A stretch of DNA of 64,000 nucleotides from Phytophthora colocasiae (Eukaryota > Oomycota > Peronosporomycetes > Peronosporales > Peronosporaceae): NCBI GenBank assembly GCA_018806915.1, contig JAGKQI010000101.1, positions 186,001 to 250,000 on the forward strand, written 5' to 3'. This document shows positions 1-9,441 of this stretch, piece by piece (within the stretch, counting starts at the first letter, position 1; each line of letters opens with the position of its first letter). Position numbers and translations under genes: made by a program. The notes below the pieces were generated by a model. It was not told where the DNA came from, ran no database searches, and saw only the letters and a list, made by a program, of their open reading frames with translations.

Positions 1-325
1 TCGGAGGCCAGCAGGTTGAGGAGTGAGTAGTCCGATTCAAAGTCGGCGGCCATTAGAGTAGTCCAACGCACCGTTAAGGGGAGATTCGCATCAGTCCCAG
101 AGGGAACGTTTCCCGGAATCGCACCTCACCCAGAATCGCCACTATTTTAACCAACGGTTGAGGGTCACACGGATTTTCTCAGGTATTTTAGAAGAAACAC
201 GCAGGCCTCGTCCCGGACTGTCAGGTCCCTCAGCGAGGGCACCCCTCCCCCTGCAGCCACTCATTCTCCGGATAAAGAGGCTCATTCTCCAAATCGCCAC
301 GAACCCCAGACGCCTCGCCACGCCC
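1..325. other. Upstream part of the antisense-ORF region; no gene seen
   Basis: The frame of the following ORF is open from a TTG at 158 but has no ATG before 326. The composition resembles the rest of the Gypsy element. No LTR, promoter or RNA gene can be supported here. Confidence 0.4.
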
Positions 326-2011
326 ATGGGCCACGGACGCGCTTCACGAGCGCCTTCCCCTGCTGCTGACCCTCCTGCTGTCGGGCCATCTCCTGCTGTT
401 GGGCCTCCTCCGATTCCACCAGGAGCCTCCGCCGACCTGGTGGCGCAGATCACCGCCCTCGTATCGTCACACGAGTCGAAGCTGGACGTGCGCCTCGAGA
501 AGCAGGCGCAGCGTAAGTTCTGGAGTGCGATGCGTGAGAAGCTTTCCGTCAACCGCGACTCGAGAGGGCTATACGTCCTCGACCAACTTGCAGAAGCCCT
601 TTTGGACGGCGACCCGGACGTCGACCAAGCCTTCACCGCTCCGGTAAACTTACTGCCGAAGCCTTCTCTGCAACGGGAAGCTCCACACGCGTATGTACAT
701 CCTCGCTTCTCGGACACTCAGCACCTAACCGAACCGGACCTCAGCTCGGAACCTCCGAAGAAGAAGTTTAAGTCAGCTAGGTCTTCATCGACTCCAGGTA
801 GTACTCCTAAAGCGGCCACTTCGAAGAAACCCGGGAAGTCGAAGAGGACACCGTCCAGTCCAGCGAAGTCGACGACGTCTACTCCGGGGTCGGTGGTAGA
901 CTTGACGACGCCTAAGGCATCTAAGTCGCACAAGGATTCGGCGGTGCACACGGCACTACTCGAGTTGGGAAAGTCAGGAGCAAGCGCCCAAGGGGAGACG
1001 GACTTCAACCCCCATCCACTCGCAGACAACACAGCGGTTCAAGTCGTCCGAGACATCGAAGCCATATACCGCAAGGCTGCGAACATGCACCGACCGCCGT
1101 ACGAGTTAGCGTACCCCTGGATGGGTTCGAAGGTGTGGTACGACCCAGAGGAGTACCCCAATCTACATGTGGCTCACTGGCGGTTCTGGATGGCTCACCG
1201 TAGTCACTTCTTCGACTGGCAGCTCAATGCGCCGTTGAAAGTGAACTACCAGCGGAATTCCCGGCGTCAAGGTCAACAAGCAGCTAGTAAAGAACGCCTT
1301 CGCTTCCTGAGTTTGTGCATCGAGACTTGGGGGTACTACGACTTCTTGAAGCGTTTCGAGAGAGCGGACGGGGACCGACTCCTAATGTGGTTCGGGGGTC
1401 AACCCAACAGGAACTCACCGTCAGCCAAGACGTACGTTGGTCCGACCATCCAGAACTTGGGAGTACTCTATATTCAAGACCAGTCGGAATATACTGCTCG
1501 AGTCCAGAACGCACTGAAGCCCTTCCAGCTGGACCAGGGTGGTTTCAAGAACATCACCGAGCTGCTCGTGTACACTGAAGCCCTCGACCCAGAAAAGAGT
1601 GTCGACCTTAGGTTGGGGGATGAGGCACTGGCTCTGGTCCGGTTGGACATCGTCAGGAATCTGAATCCTTGGCACGCGTGGTGGTTGGGTGATACTACCA
1701 AGGGGGTCTGGGCCAAGTTACTGGAGAACAAGAGGATCGAGCAGTTGGCTGACGGTATCGCCGTTCGACTTAAGCAGCGGGTATACCGACCGAGGGCCGT
1801 ACCACCAGTATCGCCAAAAGAGATGAAGACTGCCGGTTGGACTCCAATCATGCGTCCCGACGGCACTTACACTGCTGAGATCGCAGCGACTATCAGCAAC
1901 AGCGGGGACGACGACTCGGATCAGGTCAGTGAGGCGGAGGAGGAGGAAGAGGAAGAAGAAGAGGAAGACGGCTCGGAAGAGGACAGACCGACCGCCCCAG
2001 CGTCGACTTAG
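326..2011 (+). CDS. Uncharacterised accessory ORF, antisense to gag-pol, beyond the pol 3' end
   Basis: The reading frame is 561 aa from the first ATG (326) and is open back to 158. I do not recognise a family. The N-terminal third is Pro/Ala-rich with a short helical, charged stretch; residues about 130-200 are Ser/Thr/Lys-rich, like a disordered nuclear segment. The central 250 residues are rich in Trp, Tyr and Phe and look like a folded domain, and the C-terminus is an acidic run of about ten Glu. The long frame, the ordered aromatic core and base usage like gag and pol suggest it is a real part of the retrotransposon and not a host gene. It converges on pol, with 885 bp between the two stop codons. 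Some plant Gypsy lineages carry antisense ORFs downstream of pol, but homology to those is not claimed. Confidence 0.55.
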   Translation: MGHGRASRAPSPAADPPAVGPSPAVGPPPIPPGASADLVAQITALVSSHESKLDVRLEKQAQRKFWSAMREKLSVNRDSRGLYVLDQLAEALLDGDPDVDQAFTAPVNLLPKPSLQREAPHAYVHPRFSDTQHLTEPDLSSEPPKKKFKSARSSSTPGSTPKAATSKKPGKSKRTPSSPAKSTTSTPGSVVDLTTPKASKSHKDSAVHTALLELGKSGASAQGETDFNPHPLADNTAVQVVRDIEAIYRKAANMHRPPYELAYPWMGSKVWYDPEEYPNLHVAHWRFWMAHRSHFFDWQLNAPLKVNYQRNSRRQGQQAASKERLRFLSLCIETWGYYDFLKRFERADGDRLLMWFGGQPNRNSPSAKTYVGPTIQNLGVLYIQDQSEYTARVQNALKPFQLDQGGFKNITELLVYTEALDPEKSVDLRLGDEALALVRLDIVRNLNPWHAWWLGDTTKGVWAKLLENKRIEQLADGIAVRLKQRVYRPRAVPPVSPKEMKTAGWTPIMRPDGTYTAEIAATISNSGDDDSDQVSEAEEEEEEEEEEDGSEEDRPTAPAST

Positions 2012-2896
2012 TGGAAGGATAAGTCGATAGGCCTCCAGGGTAGCAAGTAGTATCGATGCGTCAGCCTTTTTGAGTAGCTCCCGAGGTAACTAACTCCATA
2101 GTTTCACGTTCAGTACTACTTCCCAGTCGGTCGAGTTAACTCCTTATCAACATACTCCGCTTTTCGTCACCACAGTAGTCATCAAGTCACTTGCCATAGT
2201 CAAATTCCACTTTAATCGACCAGGTCTACTCCTTTTCAACCCGCTTCACTTCTCGTCGTCACAATAGTTATTAGGTCTCGCGTCAGAGTCAAAATCCACT
2301 TCGATCAGTCGGGTCGACGTCTCTTCAACACGCTCCACTCCTCGTCGTCACAATAGTCATCAAGTCACACGTCATAGTCAAAGTCCACTTCCATCGCGTA
2401 GGTAGGGTGACACCTCGAAGGTGGACTCATAGTACTTCCAGTAGTCACCTCTCGCGTTTCGTCATCGTCCTAGTCAGGGTAGTAGCAGTAAACCTCTCTT
2501 GTGTCTCATCATTGTCCTAGTAGGGTACGGCAGGTCATCATCTTCACATAGGGGCATCGGGCACAGTTCATCTAAGCGGACTCGTAGTACTTCCACAGGT
2601 CATCTTCAGCATCTAGTCCTCATTCTTGCAGGGTTCATCAAGTCCAGCTCATCGCATCATCGGCTAGTCACAGGGCTACGTAGTCGAAAAATATGTAGTA
2701 GTAAAGGTTCATCGATCGGAGTCATCGTTCAGGCAGGCAGTTCTTCGTCTCGTAGGGTAGGTGACAGTCAACCTCCGATCGGTTCAGGATATTCAGGAAA
2801 AGTAATATGTAAAACATAGAGGGGAGTACTCCTCAGAGTACTCGGGCGAGCCAGAGTCAGTAGGGTACTAACCCCTCGGCCAGTCCACCCCATTCG
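2012..2896. other. Non-coding spacer between antisense ORF and pol
   Basis: No convincing coding frame. The left half carries a degenerate tandem repeat (see 2141-2400). The right half (about 2440-2720) is low-complexity with many CATC, GTAG and TCATC words. It may hold the 3' untranslated ends of the two convergent ORFs. Confidence 0.5.
2141..2400 (+). repeat. About three degenerate tandem copies of an 89-90 bp unit
   Basis: Copies begin near 2141, 2230 and 2320. Each has the order TTCAAC-type start, CTTCACTTCTCGTCGTCAC-type block, CAATAGTCATCAAGTCAC-type block, then CATAGTCAAAGTCCACTT. Copies differ at many positions, so the array is old. It sits in the spacer between the pol stop codon and the antisense ORF. 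Confidence 0.65.
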
Positions 2897-5800
2897 TTAG
2901 AAGAGTAGCTCGTCCTCGTCGATCGCAGCGTTCGCATCGGCGAGTCGAGCACTTCGTCGCAACTCCGGGAGCCCTTGCTCCTTGCGACGAGTGTCCTCAA
3001 AAGCAGTAATCAGCACATCGAAAGTTGGTCTCAAAGAAGTAGACGGACACCAAGTAGTCTCGTAAGTCGCTAGTAGAACTAGATACTGAAGCTCTCCGGC
3101 CTTCCGTCTTCGAGCCAGTATGTCGACGACAGGGAGTGCTCCACCAGTGAACGCTGTCTCCTCAGAACCGATAACTAGTCGCTCCACATAGCTAGTCCTG
3201 GGTAGGTCTTCTTCAGCCAGCGGACCATCATCATCTACTCCAGGGTTAGTAGTAACACCAGGTGGAATCTCGGAGGGGTAGGGTCGACTCCATCGACCCT
3301 GGAAAGGTTTCAATCGGTTCACGTTGACGGTCACGACGCGGTTGGGGTGAGTAGGGATAGCGACTCGATAGGCATTCTCACCTACTGTTCCGACCACTCG
3401 GTAGGGTCCATGCCACGAGAACGCCAACTTCCGCGAAGTCTTCTCACCTCGTCTAGCACGGAAGTACTGGTAGACCCAGACGGCGTCTCCTTCAGAGAAC
3501 TTGACGGACCTCTGACCCTGTAGTCGATCCTCATGTCGACCTTGAGCCTTCAACAGTTGACGCTCCACCAGTCGACGGGTGTCTCTGAGAGACAGGTATA
3601 GTCGACGCCGATAAGCAGCTACTTCATTGCTCTTCCACTGAGCAGTCGTATTCAGGAAGGCTAGATCAAGGGGTAGTACTGGATCACGTCCATACAGACT
3701 GAAGAAGGGTGAGTCGCCGAGAGCTTCGTGGTACGACGTCCGGTAGGCAAAGAGTACCCGGGGTAGGTACCGGTCCCAGTCATCTTGAGACTCACTCACG
3801 TACATCCTCAGCATACCCAGTAGTGTGCCATTGAAGCGTTCCACGAGTCCCTGTGTTTGGGGGTGGTAGGCAGCCCCGAATAACTTCTTGATGCCAAGAG
3901 TCTCATACAGCGAACGGGCGAGTTCAGAGATGAAGTTAGATCCCTGGTCGCTCAGTAGCTTCTCAGGTACTCCATGCCGAGAGATCACCTCATCCACCAT
4001 AGTCTCCACGAAAGTCACCGAGTCAAGTCGTTCGACCGCAAAAGCCTCTACCCATCGAGTGAAGTAGTCGGCGAACACCAAGATGAACTTGTTCCCTCGA
4101 GGGGTAGTCGCCAGTGGGCCGACGGCATCTACTACCAGTAATGAGAAGGGTCCAGACAACTCTTGGATCGGCATCTTCTGCATGAGACCGTTCCTCCATG
4201 GTCGGTAACCCTTACCACTCCCACACACAGTACACTCTCGGACGTACTCAGCTACATCCTTCTTCCATCCATGCCAGTAGGCATGTTTGCGCACACGGTC
4301 CATTGTTTTAGTCACACCCACATGGGCGGAGAAGACGTCAGCATGGCAGTGATGTAGGACGGTCGAGATGTACTGGATGGGTATCACCGGTACTTCCAAC
4401 GAACTAGCTGGTCCAGCTCGAGCCTTCAGGTGTACTTTCCTCATGAGTACTCCGTTCTTCACAGTGTAGTTGGGGGCGAGCGACAGCACCTTGGCCCTAA
4501 GTTGAGCATCTAGAGCCAAAGCTCCACTCTCCAAGAAGGCGATCATGGCGAGGATCCAGGGGGTTCTCTTCTGTTCCTCCAAAAAGCGAGCCTGGTCTAG
4601 TCCAAACACGTCGACGGGAGACACGAGTAGTTGGTCGTCGTCGGGTGGAGTAAGTCCTCGTCGACTAACTTTCCTAGTAGTCGCCTCAGTCGGCCTCTCC
4701 CCGACCTGGATTCGACCACTCCCCTCGACCATCAGCCCGTCATCTACTCCCTCGGCCAGAGTAGGTTCACCCGACGCATCGGCCGGAGAGTGCTCTCCGA
4801 CCTCGACTCGAACACCAGTCTCGACTGCTTCAGTAACCGGATCCGTCGCGGGGTTTTCTCTCCGAAGAGTCGTCGACTCCCCGACCTGGACTGGCTCCAC
4901 CTCTCCATCGTTCGCTTCGTTGAGTAGATCTGTCATGGTAACCGCACTGACAGTGGACGCATGCAACCTCGACAGACCATCTACATGCCCCATCGAGGTA
5001 CCTGGTCGATGGTACACCTTGAAGCGTAGTTGCGACAACTCCATCGCCCACCTAGCCAACTTAGCATTATTCGTCCGGTTGGTGTCGTTGAACACCCATA
5101 GCAGCGCCTTGTGATCTGTATAGAGGTCGAACTCGCTTCGGTCGAGGTAGCACCGAAACTTACGAGTCGCCCATACTATTCCCCAGCACTCGATCTCTGA
5201 GGTACCATCTTGTTTGTTGATCCAGTTCTTCTCGGAGCCAACCAGCAGCTTACTTGCATAGGCTACTACCCTATCCCGTCCAGCCACTTCCTGCATGAGG
5301 CAAGCTCCTACCGCCAACTTGGATGAGTCGACGAACAGTTTGAACCTCTTGCCGAAGTCGGGGTAGACTAGAATAGGTGGTTCAACTAGCTTGCGCTTCA
5401 ACTGTACGAACGCGGACTCGCAGTCAGGGCTCCAAATGAAAGGTGCACCCTTCATCTTTAACCTCTCGATCGGGGCCGAAATAGCAGCATACCCAGGGAT
5501 ATACCTACGGAAGTAGCTGGTCAACCCCAGAAAGGCACGTACTCCTCGGAGGTCGGTCGGTCGTTCGACCGTCATGACCGCCTTCACCTTCTCAGGATTG
5601 GGAAGTATACCCGAGGGGGTGACGATGTGACCCAAGAAAGCCACCTGGTCTCGACCCCACTTGCACTTCTTCATCTTGAGCTTGAAGCCGGCAGTCCTGA
5701 ACCGTTCGAGTACTTGCCTCAGGCGAACTAGATGAGTAGGGAAGTCTTCACTGAATACCACACAGTCATCCAAGTAGACCAGACAGGTACGCCACTTCAA

Positions 5801-8800
5801 GTCGACCAGTACACTCTCCATAAGTCTCTCGAAGGCGGGTACTGCGTTACACAGTCCGAAGGGCATCACCAGCCACTCGTACAGTCCAAACTTGCAAGTG
5901 AACGCCGTCTTCCCCACACTACCTCGGGCCATCGGCACATTCCAGTAGCCCGAAGCAATATCCATAGTAGAGAATAGTTTGGCGTTCCCGAGCACGTCCA
6001 AGATGTCGTCGATGAGTGGCATCGGGTAGCAGTCCTTGATGGTCACCGCATTGAGTCGACGGTAGTCGATGCAGAATCGGATACCTCCGTCCGGTTTCCG
6101 GATCATCAACACCGGACTAGCCCAGGGGCTAGTCGATGGTTGAATCAACCCCAAGTCAAGGTACTGTTGCACTTCAGCCTCCATAACGTCGCCTTCGGCC
6201 TTAGACACTCGGTAAGGTCTCTGCTTGATGGGTGGATGGTCTCCCGTATCAATCTCGAACTCCAGCAAGTGAGTCCGTCCCGGCTTCATAGAAGTCTCAA
6301 CAAACAAGTCGCCGAACGACTCCAGTGTCTGTCGGAACAGTTCCTGTTGCTCAGGGTCCAACTTCGAGCCGGAGAAGTCTACTGCGAACTCCTCTCGCAA
6401 CTCCTTGTCGAGTCCCGGCATGGAATGACGAGTTGGTTCATCGTTCACAGAAGTGCTACTCACCACAGAGTGCACCCAGTCTAGTTCAGTTGAGAGTCGC
6501 CGTTCAGACGGAGTAGCCGAGGGGTTAGTCGAAGGACTCGACGTCGACTTACTCCTAAACGCGGAGTCGGGCACTACAGTCGCCACGGCTAGATGCGTCC
6601 CCTTCTTGATAATAAGTTCTTCCGTAGACGCGTTGCACACTTCGACAAGCAACTTCCCTTGGTTCACAGTGCAAAGAGTCCGCGCCACCCGAACGGTACC
6701 ATCAAGTCCCGGTACTCCCTCAACGAGCACGGTGTCTCCATCGCGGGCTCGTCCACTCACTTCAGAGGCTACTAGCGCCTGACCACCAGGACAGAGCCTG
6801 ACGGTCGAACTGATGCGGGCGGAGTACACTTCTTCCACGCGCGGGGAACCAAGCGAAAACACTTCGTTCGTGTCTTTCAGGGTAACCGTGTTCGAGTCTA
6901 GATCAATCACAGCTCTGAACATCTTGAGAGAGTCGGTCCCGAGTATTACATCCACATGCATCCGCTCAACCACTACGAACGGTCGAGTCACTTCCACTGA
7001 CCCAAGTCTCAGGGGTAAGTCGACGATACCACTAATTTTCAGGGAGTGGCCTGATACACTGTTCAAGTTTCCAGAGTAGGGTCTCAACGGGGTGTCAGCT
7101 CGGCCGATACGTCGTAGTACCTTCCGATCAATCAAGCTGACTACTGCCCCGGAGTCGATCAGTATGTCGACGGGTACACAGTCGACGTACCCAGCCGAGA
7201 CGGCTTCCACTCCACTGACGGATCCGATCACTCTCTTCCCTTCCGGAACCACACACTCCTCATCTGCTTCATGAGAATCGTCTACCTCGACCAGCCCGGG
7301 CTTCGACCGGTCTCTCTCAGGCGGAGGCTTGGGGGGTACGGTTTCAGCTACTACATACGCGTAATCGTACACGCTGTCCGAGCACTCCCTCGGACAGTTG
7401 GGTCCGAGCTCTTCGGCTCTTTCACTGGTGAGAGAGGTACCGTCGAACCGTACTCGCTTGGGAGAACGAACCTTCCGTTTAGGGAGAGCAGTCCGCAGGC
7501 ACTCCTCGCAGCGCCCTTCACGCTCTTGTAGTTTGGCCCGGATGAGAGGACCGTCCCCATGGTACTTCTTCACTATCGCCTTCAGGATATGCTTCATCAC
7601 GGGTCCACTCATTACTCTGTAGTAGGGAGCCACTTTAGCCAACGCTCGCTCGTCGAGGTCAGTACCCTCGAAGTCGACCTCAGGTAGGACGTAGTCGGGT
7701 AGTAGTAACAATCCACAGTCTACACATACGGCATTCGCTTTTTCTTCTTCCTTGACTAGGTAGTAGACCGTTCGGTTAGCCAACGCACGCCACTTAGGAT
7801 CTAGACGTCGGCTGCGACGCGCAGAGACCGATACAGCGCTCACGGCACTTGACGGAGACCCATTCAGGTCTATCGCCACATTAGCGATTACAGCCTCCTC
7901 AGTAGACGGGGTAGGCGGTAACTCGTAGGTTACTCCACCATCGTCTATTTTTGGAGTAGACGCCGTCTCTCCACCCCCAACGTCTCGTTCGTCGGAGTCT
8001 TCAGCTACTACCCTGTGTCCAGTGCGACCACTCGTCGTCGACTTACCCAGGTCGCTGAAGTCCCGGTTGGCACGCTTGGCCGCACCAGTAGTGGACAAGG
8101 TTTTTCGGTACCAGTCCAGCCAGTACTCTGGGGATGAGAGTACACCCGGTGACGACTCACGGGTACGTGCCAACACTTCCTTCTCAATCCCCAACACAGT
8201 GCTCAAGTCCTCGAGTGACATCTCGCCCAGTTGCGCTGAATTCTCCTTAACTCGCTTTTTAAGTTCCACTTCATCTAAAGGAAAGAGTCGCTCCTCTAGT
8301 TCCTTGTCATATTCTTCTCTCTCAGTCTCCACGCCCAAGTCCAGTCCTTCAGTCAGCTCATCCAATTCTCCAGCAGAAAATACTCTCTCATGTTCCTTCG
8401 TCTCCTCTTGAGTAGCTTCGTTGATGCTCGCCTCACCCCCACCAGTTCCATCGGTGGTAGACGTCACATCCGCAGTTCGGTCCGGTAATATACACCCGCT
8501 CTCATCAGGAGACACTTCTAAAGCGTCCGGAGTAGTACTCGCCTCACCACCAGTCCCATCGGTGGTAGGCGACGTATTCTCATCATCATCTAGTTCTTCA
8601 TCTGGTTCATCGGAAGCCACTTCAGGGTTGGCTTCGGTAGTGGTCGACTCACTATCTCTCGTCGGGGTTGTCGTCCGCTCTTCATTTCTCGTAGGGGTTA
8701 TCGTCGACTCTTCAATTCTCGTAGGGGTTTTCGTCGACTCACTTATTTCATCCGGCTGCTCCTCCATAGGAGCTACTTCTCCCTCGACACTGTTTGTTTC

Positions 8801-9178
8801 TTCATCCTCACTCTCGCTCATTTCATCAATCACATCCACATTAGGCTCGAAAATACTGTCATCAAAACCCAGGCGGTCACTTCCATTTTCATTCTCGTTC
8901 ACTCTCGTAGTTCCGTTCGCTTTAGTCGTCCAGTCACATTTAACCACTTTAGGTCTCCAAAGGGGAGATCTCCTATAACTAGGATCGGACCTCCCAGTAC
9001 TCCCTCTAGTCGGACGTTCATCCTGGTGTAGTTCAAAGTACGGGTCTTTCATCAGGTCTCCCACATAAGCTGTCACCGTACACTTCTCTTCATCATCACA
9101 CTTTTCATCCACATCGTTCACAGTCTCATTCACTTCAATTTCCATCGGTTCACTCTTCACAGTTCCCGCAGAGGCCAC
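2897..9178 (-). CDS. pol: Gypsy pol polyprotein (protease, RT, RNase H, integrase, chromodomain)
   Basis: The 2093-aa frame begins at a GTG; the first ATG is at 9145 and the frame is open back to about 9283, so expression may be by -1 frameshift from the gag frame. In order: an unusually long acidic Ser/Thr/Glu-rich region to about residue 470, with TPTR repeats near 155-185; a Cys pair region (CVDC near 486, CEEC near 557); retroviral-type protease (DSGA, about 674); RT with YLDD (about 1135); RNase H (FVDSS near 1278); integrase with an HHCC finger (about 1604-1640) and the D, D, E core (VVDAVGP about 1684, SDQGSN about 1741, VERFNG about 1777); and a C-terminal chromodomain-like segment (about 2014-2065). 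The frame is uninterrupted, so the element may be recent or active. Confidence 0.93.
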   Translation of the reverse strand: MASAGTVKSEPMEIEVNETVNDVDEKCDDEEKCTVTAYVGDLMKDPYFELHQDERPTRGSTGRSDPSYRRSPLWRPKVVKCDWTTKANGTTRVNENENGSDRLGFDDSIFEPNVDVIDEMSESEDEETNSVEGEVAPMEEQPDEISESTKTPTRIEESTITPTRNEERTTTPTRDSESTTTEANPEVASDEPDEELDDDENTSPTTDGTGGEASTTPDALEVSPDESGCILPDRTADVTSTTDGTGGGEASINEATQEETKEHERVFSAGELDELTEGLDLGVETEREEYDKELEERLFPLDEVELKKRVKENSAQLGEMSLEDLSTVLGIEKEVLARTRESSPGVLSSPEYWLDWYRKTLSTTGAAKRANRDFSDLGKSTTSGRTGHRVVAEDSDERDVGGGETASTPKIDDGGVTYELPPTPSTEEAVIANVAIDLNGSPSSAVSAVSVSARRSRRLDPKWRALANRTVYYLVKEEEKANAVCVDCGLLLLPDYVLPEVDFEGTDLDERALAKVAPYYRVMSGPVMKHILKAIVKKYHGDGPLIRAKLQEREGRCEECLRTALPKRKVRSPKRVRFDGTSLTSERAEELGPNCPRECSDSVYDYAYVVAETVPPKPPPERDRSKPGLVEVDDSHEADEECVVPEGKRVIGSVSGVEAVSAGYVDCVPVDILIDSGAVVSLIDRKVLRRIGRADTPLRPYSGNLNSVSGHSLKISGIVDLPLRLGSVEVTRPFVVVERMHVDVILGTDSLKMFRAVIDLDSNTVTLKDTNEVFSLGSPRVEEVYSARISSTVRLCPGGQALVASEVSGRARDGDTVLVEGVPGLDGTVRVARTLCTVNQGKLLVEVCNASTEELIIKKGTHLAVATVVPDSAFRSKSTSSPSTNPSATPSERRLSTELDWVHSVVSSTSVNDEPTRHSMPGLDKELREEFAVDFSGSKLDPEQQELFRQTLESFGDLFVETSMKPGRTHLLEFEIDTGDHPPIKQRPYRVSKAEGDVMEAEVQQYLDLGLIQPSTSPWASPVLMIRKPDGGIRFCIDYRRLNAVTIKDCYPMPLIDDILDVLGNAKLFSTMDIASGYWNVPMARGSVGKTAFTCKFGLYEWLVMPFGLCNAVPAFERLMESVLVDLKWRTCLVYLDDCVVFSEDFPTHLVRLRQVLERFRTAGFKLKMKKCKWGRDQVAFLGHIVTPSGILPNPEKVKAVMTVERPTDLRGVRAFLGLTSYFRRYIPGYAAISAPIERLKMKGAPFIWSPDCESAFVQLKRKLVEPPILVYPDFGKRFKLFVDSSKLAVGACLMQEVAGRDRVVAYASKLLVGSEKNWINKQDGTSEIECWGIVWATRKFRCYLDRSEFDLYTDHKALLWVFNDTNRTNNAKLARWAMELSQLRFKVYHRPGTSMGHVDGLSRLHASTVSAVTMTDLLNEANDGEVEPVQVGESTTLRRENPATDPVTEAVETGVRVEVGEHSPADASGEPTLAEGVDDGLMVEGSGRIQVGERPTEATTRKVSRRGLTPPDDDQLLVSPVDVFGLDQARFLEEQKRTPWILAMIAFLESGALALDAQLRAKVLSLAPNYTVKNGVLMRKVHLKARAGPASSLEVPVIPIQYISTVLHHCHADVFSAHVGVTKTMDRVRKHAYWHGWKKDVAEYVRECTVCGSGKGYRPWRNGLMQKMPIQELSGPFSLLVVDAVGPLATTPRGNKFILVFADYFTRWVEAFAVERLDSVTFVETMVDEVISRHGVPEKLLSDQGSNFISELARSLYETLGIKKLFGAAYHPQTQGLVERFNGTLLGMLRMYVSESQDDWDRYLPRVLFAYRTSYHEALGDSPFFSLYGRDPVLPLDLAFLNTTAQWKSNEVAAYRRRLYLSLRDTRRLVERQLLKAQGRHEDRLQGQRSVKFSEGDAVWVYQYFRARRGEKTSRKLAFSWHGPYRVVGTVGENAYRVAIPTHPNRVVTVNVNRLKPFQGRWSRPYPSEIPPGVTTNPGVDDDGPLAEEDLPRTSYVERLVIGSEETAFTGGALPVVDILARRRKAGELQYLVLLATYETTWCPSTSLRPTFDVLITAFEDTRRKEQGLPELRRSARLADANAAIDEDELLF

Positions 9179-9441
9179 CGAGGCCGTACACTTAGTAGAT
9201 GTACGACGTTCAGAGTCTCTCGTCGAGTCGCCTGGCTGACAGGAGGAAGGGGCGACTCCTTCCTTCCCTTCCTCCAGCCCCCTTCATTGTCAGCAGTCGA
9301 CGTCCCAGAGTTCGACTTCTGAGCTAGTTGACTGAGTATCTCACGCGTAGGACAGTTCGCTACGACATGGCCATCTCCTCCACACAAGTAACACGATCGG
9401 GGGCCGCGACGGTACTGGTCGTTCGAGCGAGAGTTCGAGTT
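9157..9441 (-). CDS. Gag-frame continuation after an in-frame TAA, carrying a third zinc knuckle
   Basis: The gag frame ends at TAA (9444-9442) but stays open in the same frame until 9157. Sixteen codons past the stop is a perfect CX2CX4HX4C knuckle (CYLCGGDGHVVANC, 9393-9352). The pol frame opens at about 9283, in the -1 register relative to gag, so the two frames overlap by about 127 nt. A G5 run (plus-strand C5 at 9278-9282) lies just after the point where the pol frame opens. Either the stop is read through and followed by a -1 shift, or TAA is a nonsense mutation in this copy. Confidence 0.6.
   Translation of the reverse strand, partial: NSNSRSNDQYRRGPRSCYLCGGDGHVVANCPTREILSQLAQKSNSGTSTADNEGGWRKGRKESPLPPVSQATRRETLNVVHLLSVRPRWPLREL

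Noticed and set aside
8421..8978. Plus-strand Ser/Val-rich ORF inside pol
   Set aside because: It is the antisense shadow of the acidic, Ser/Thr-rich N-terminal part of Pol.
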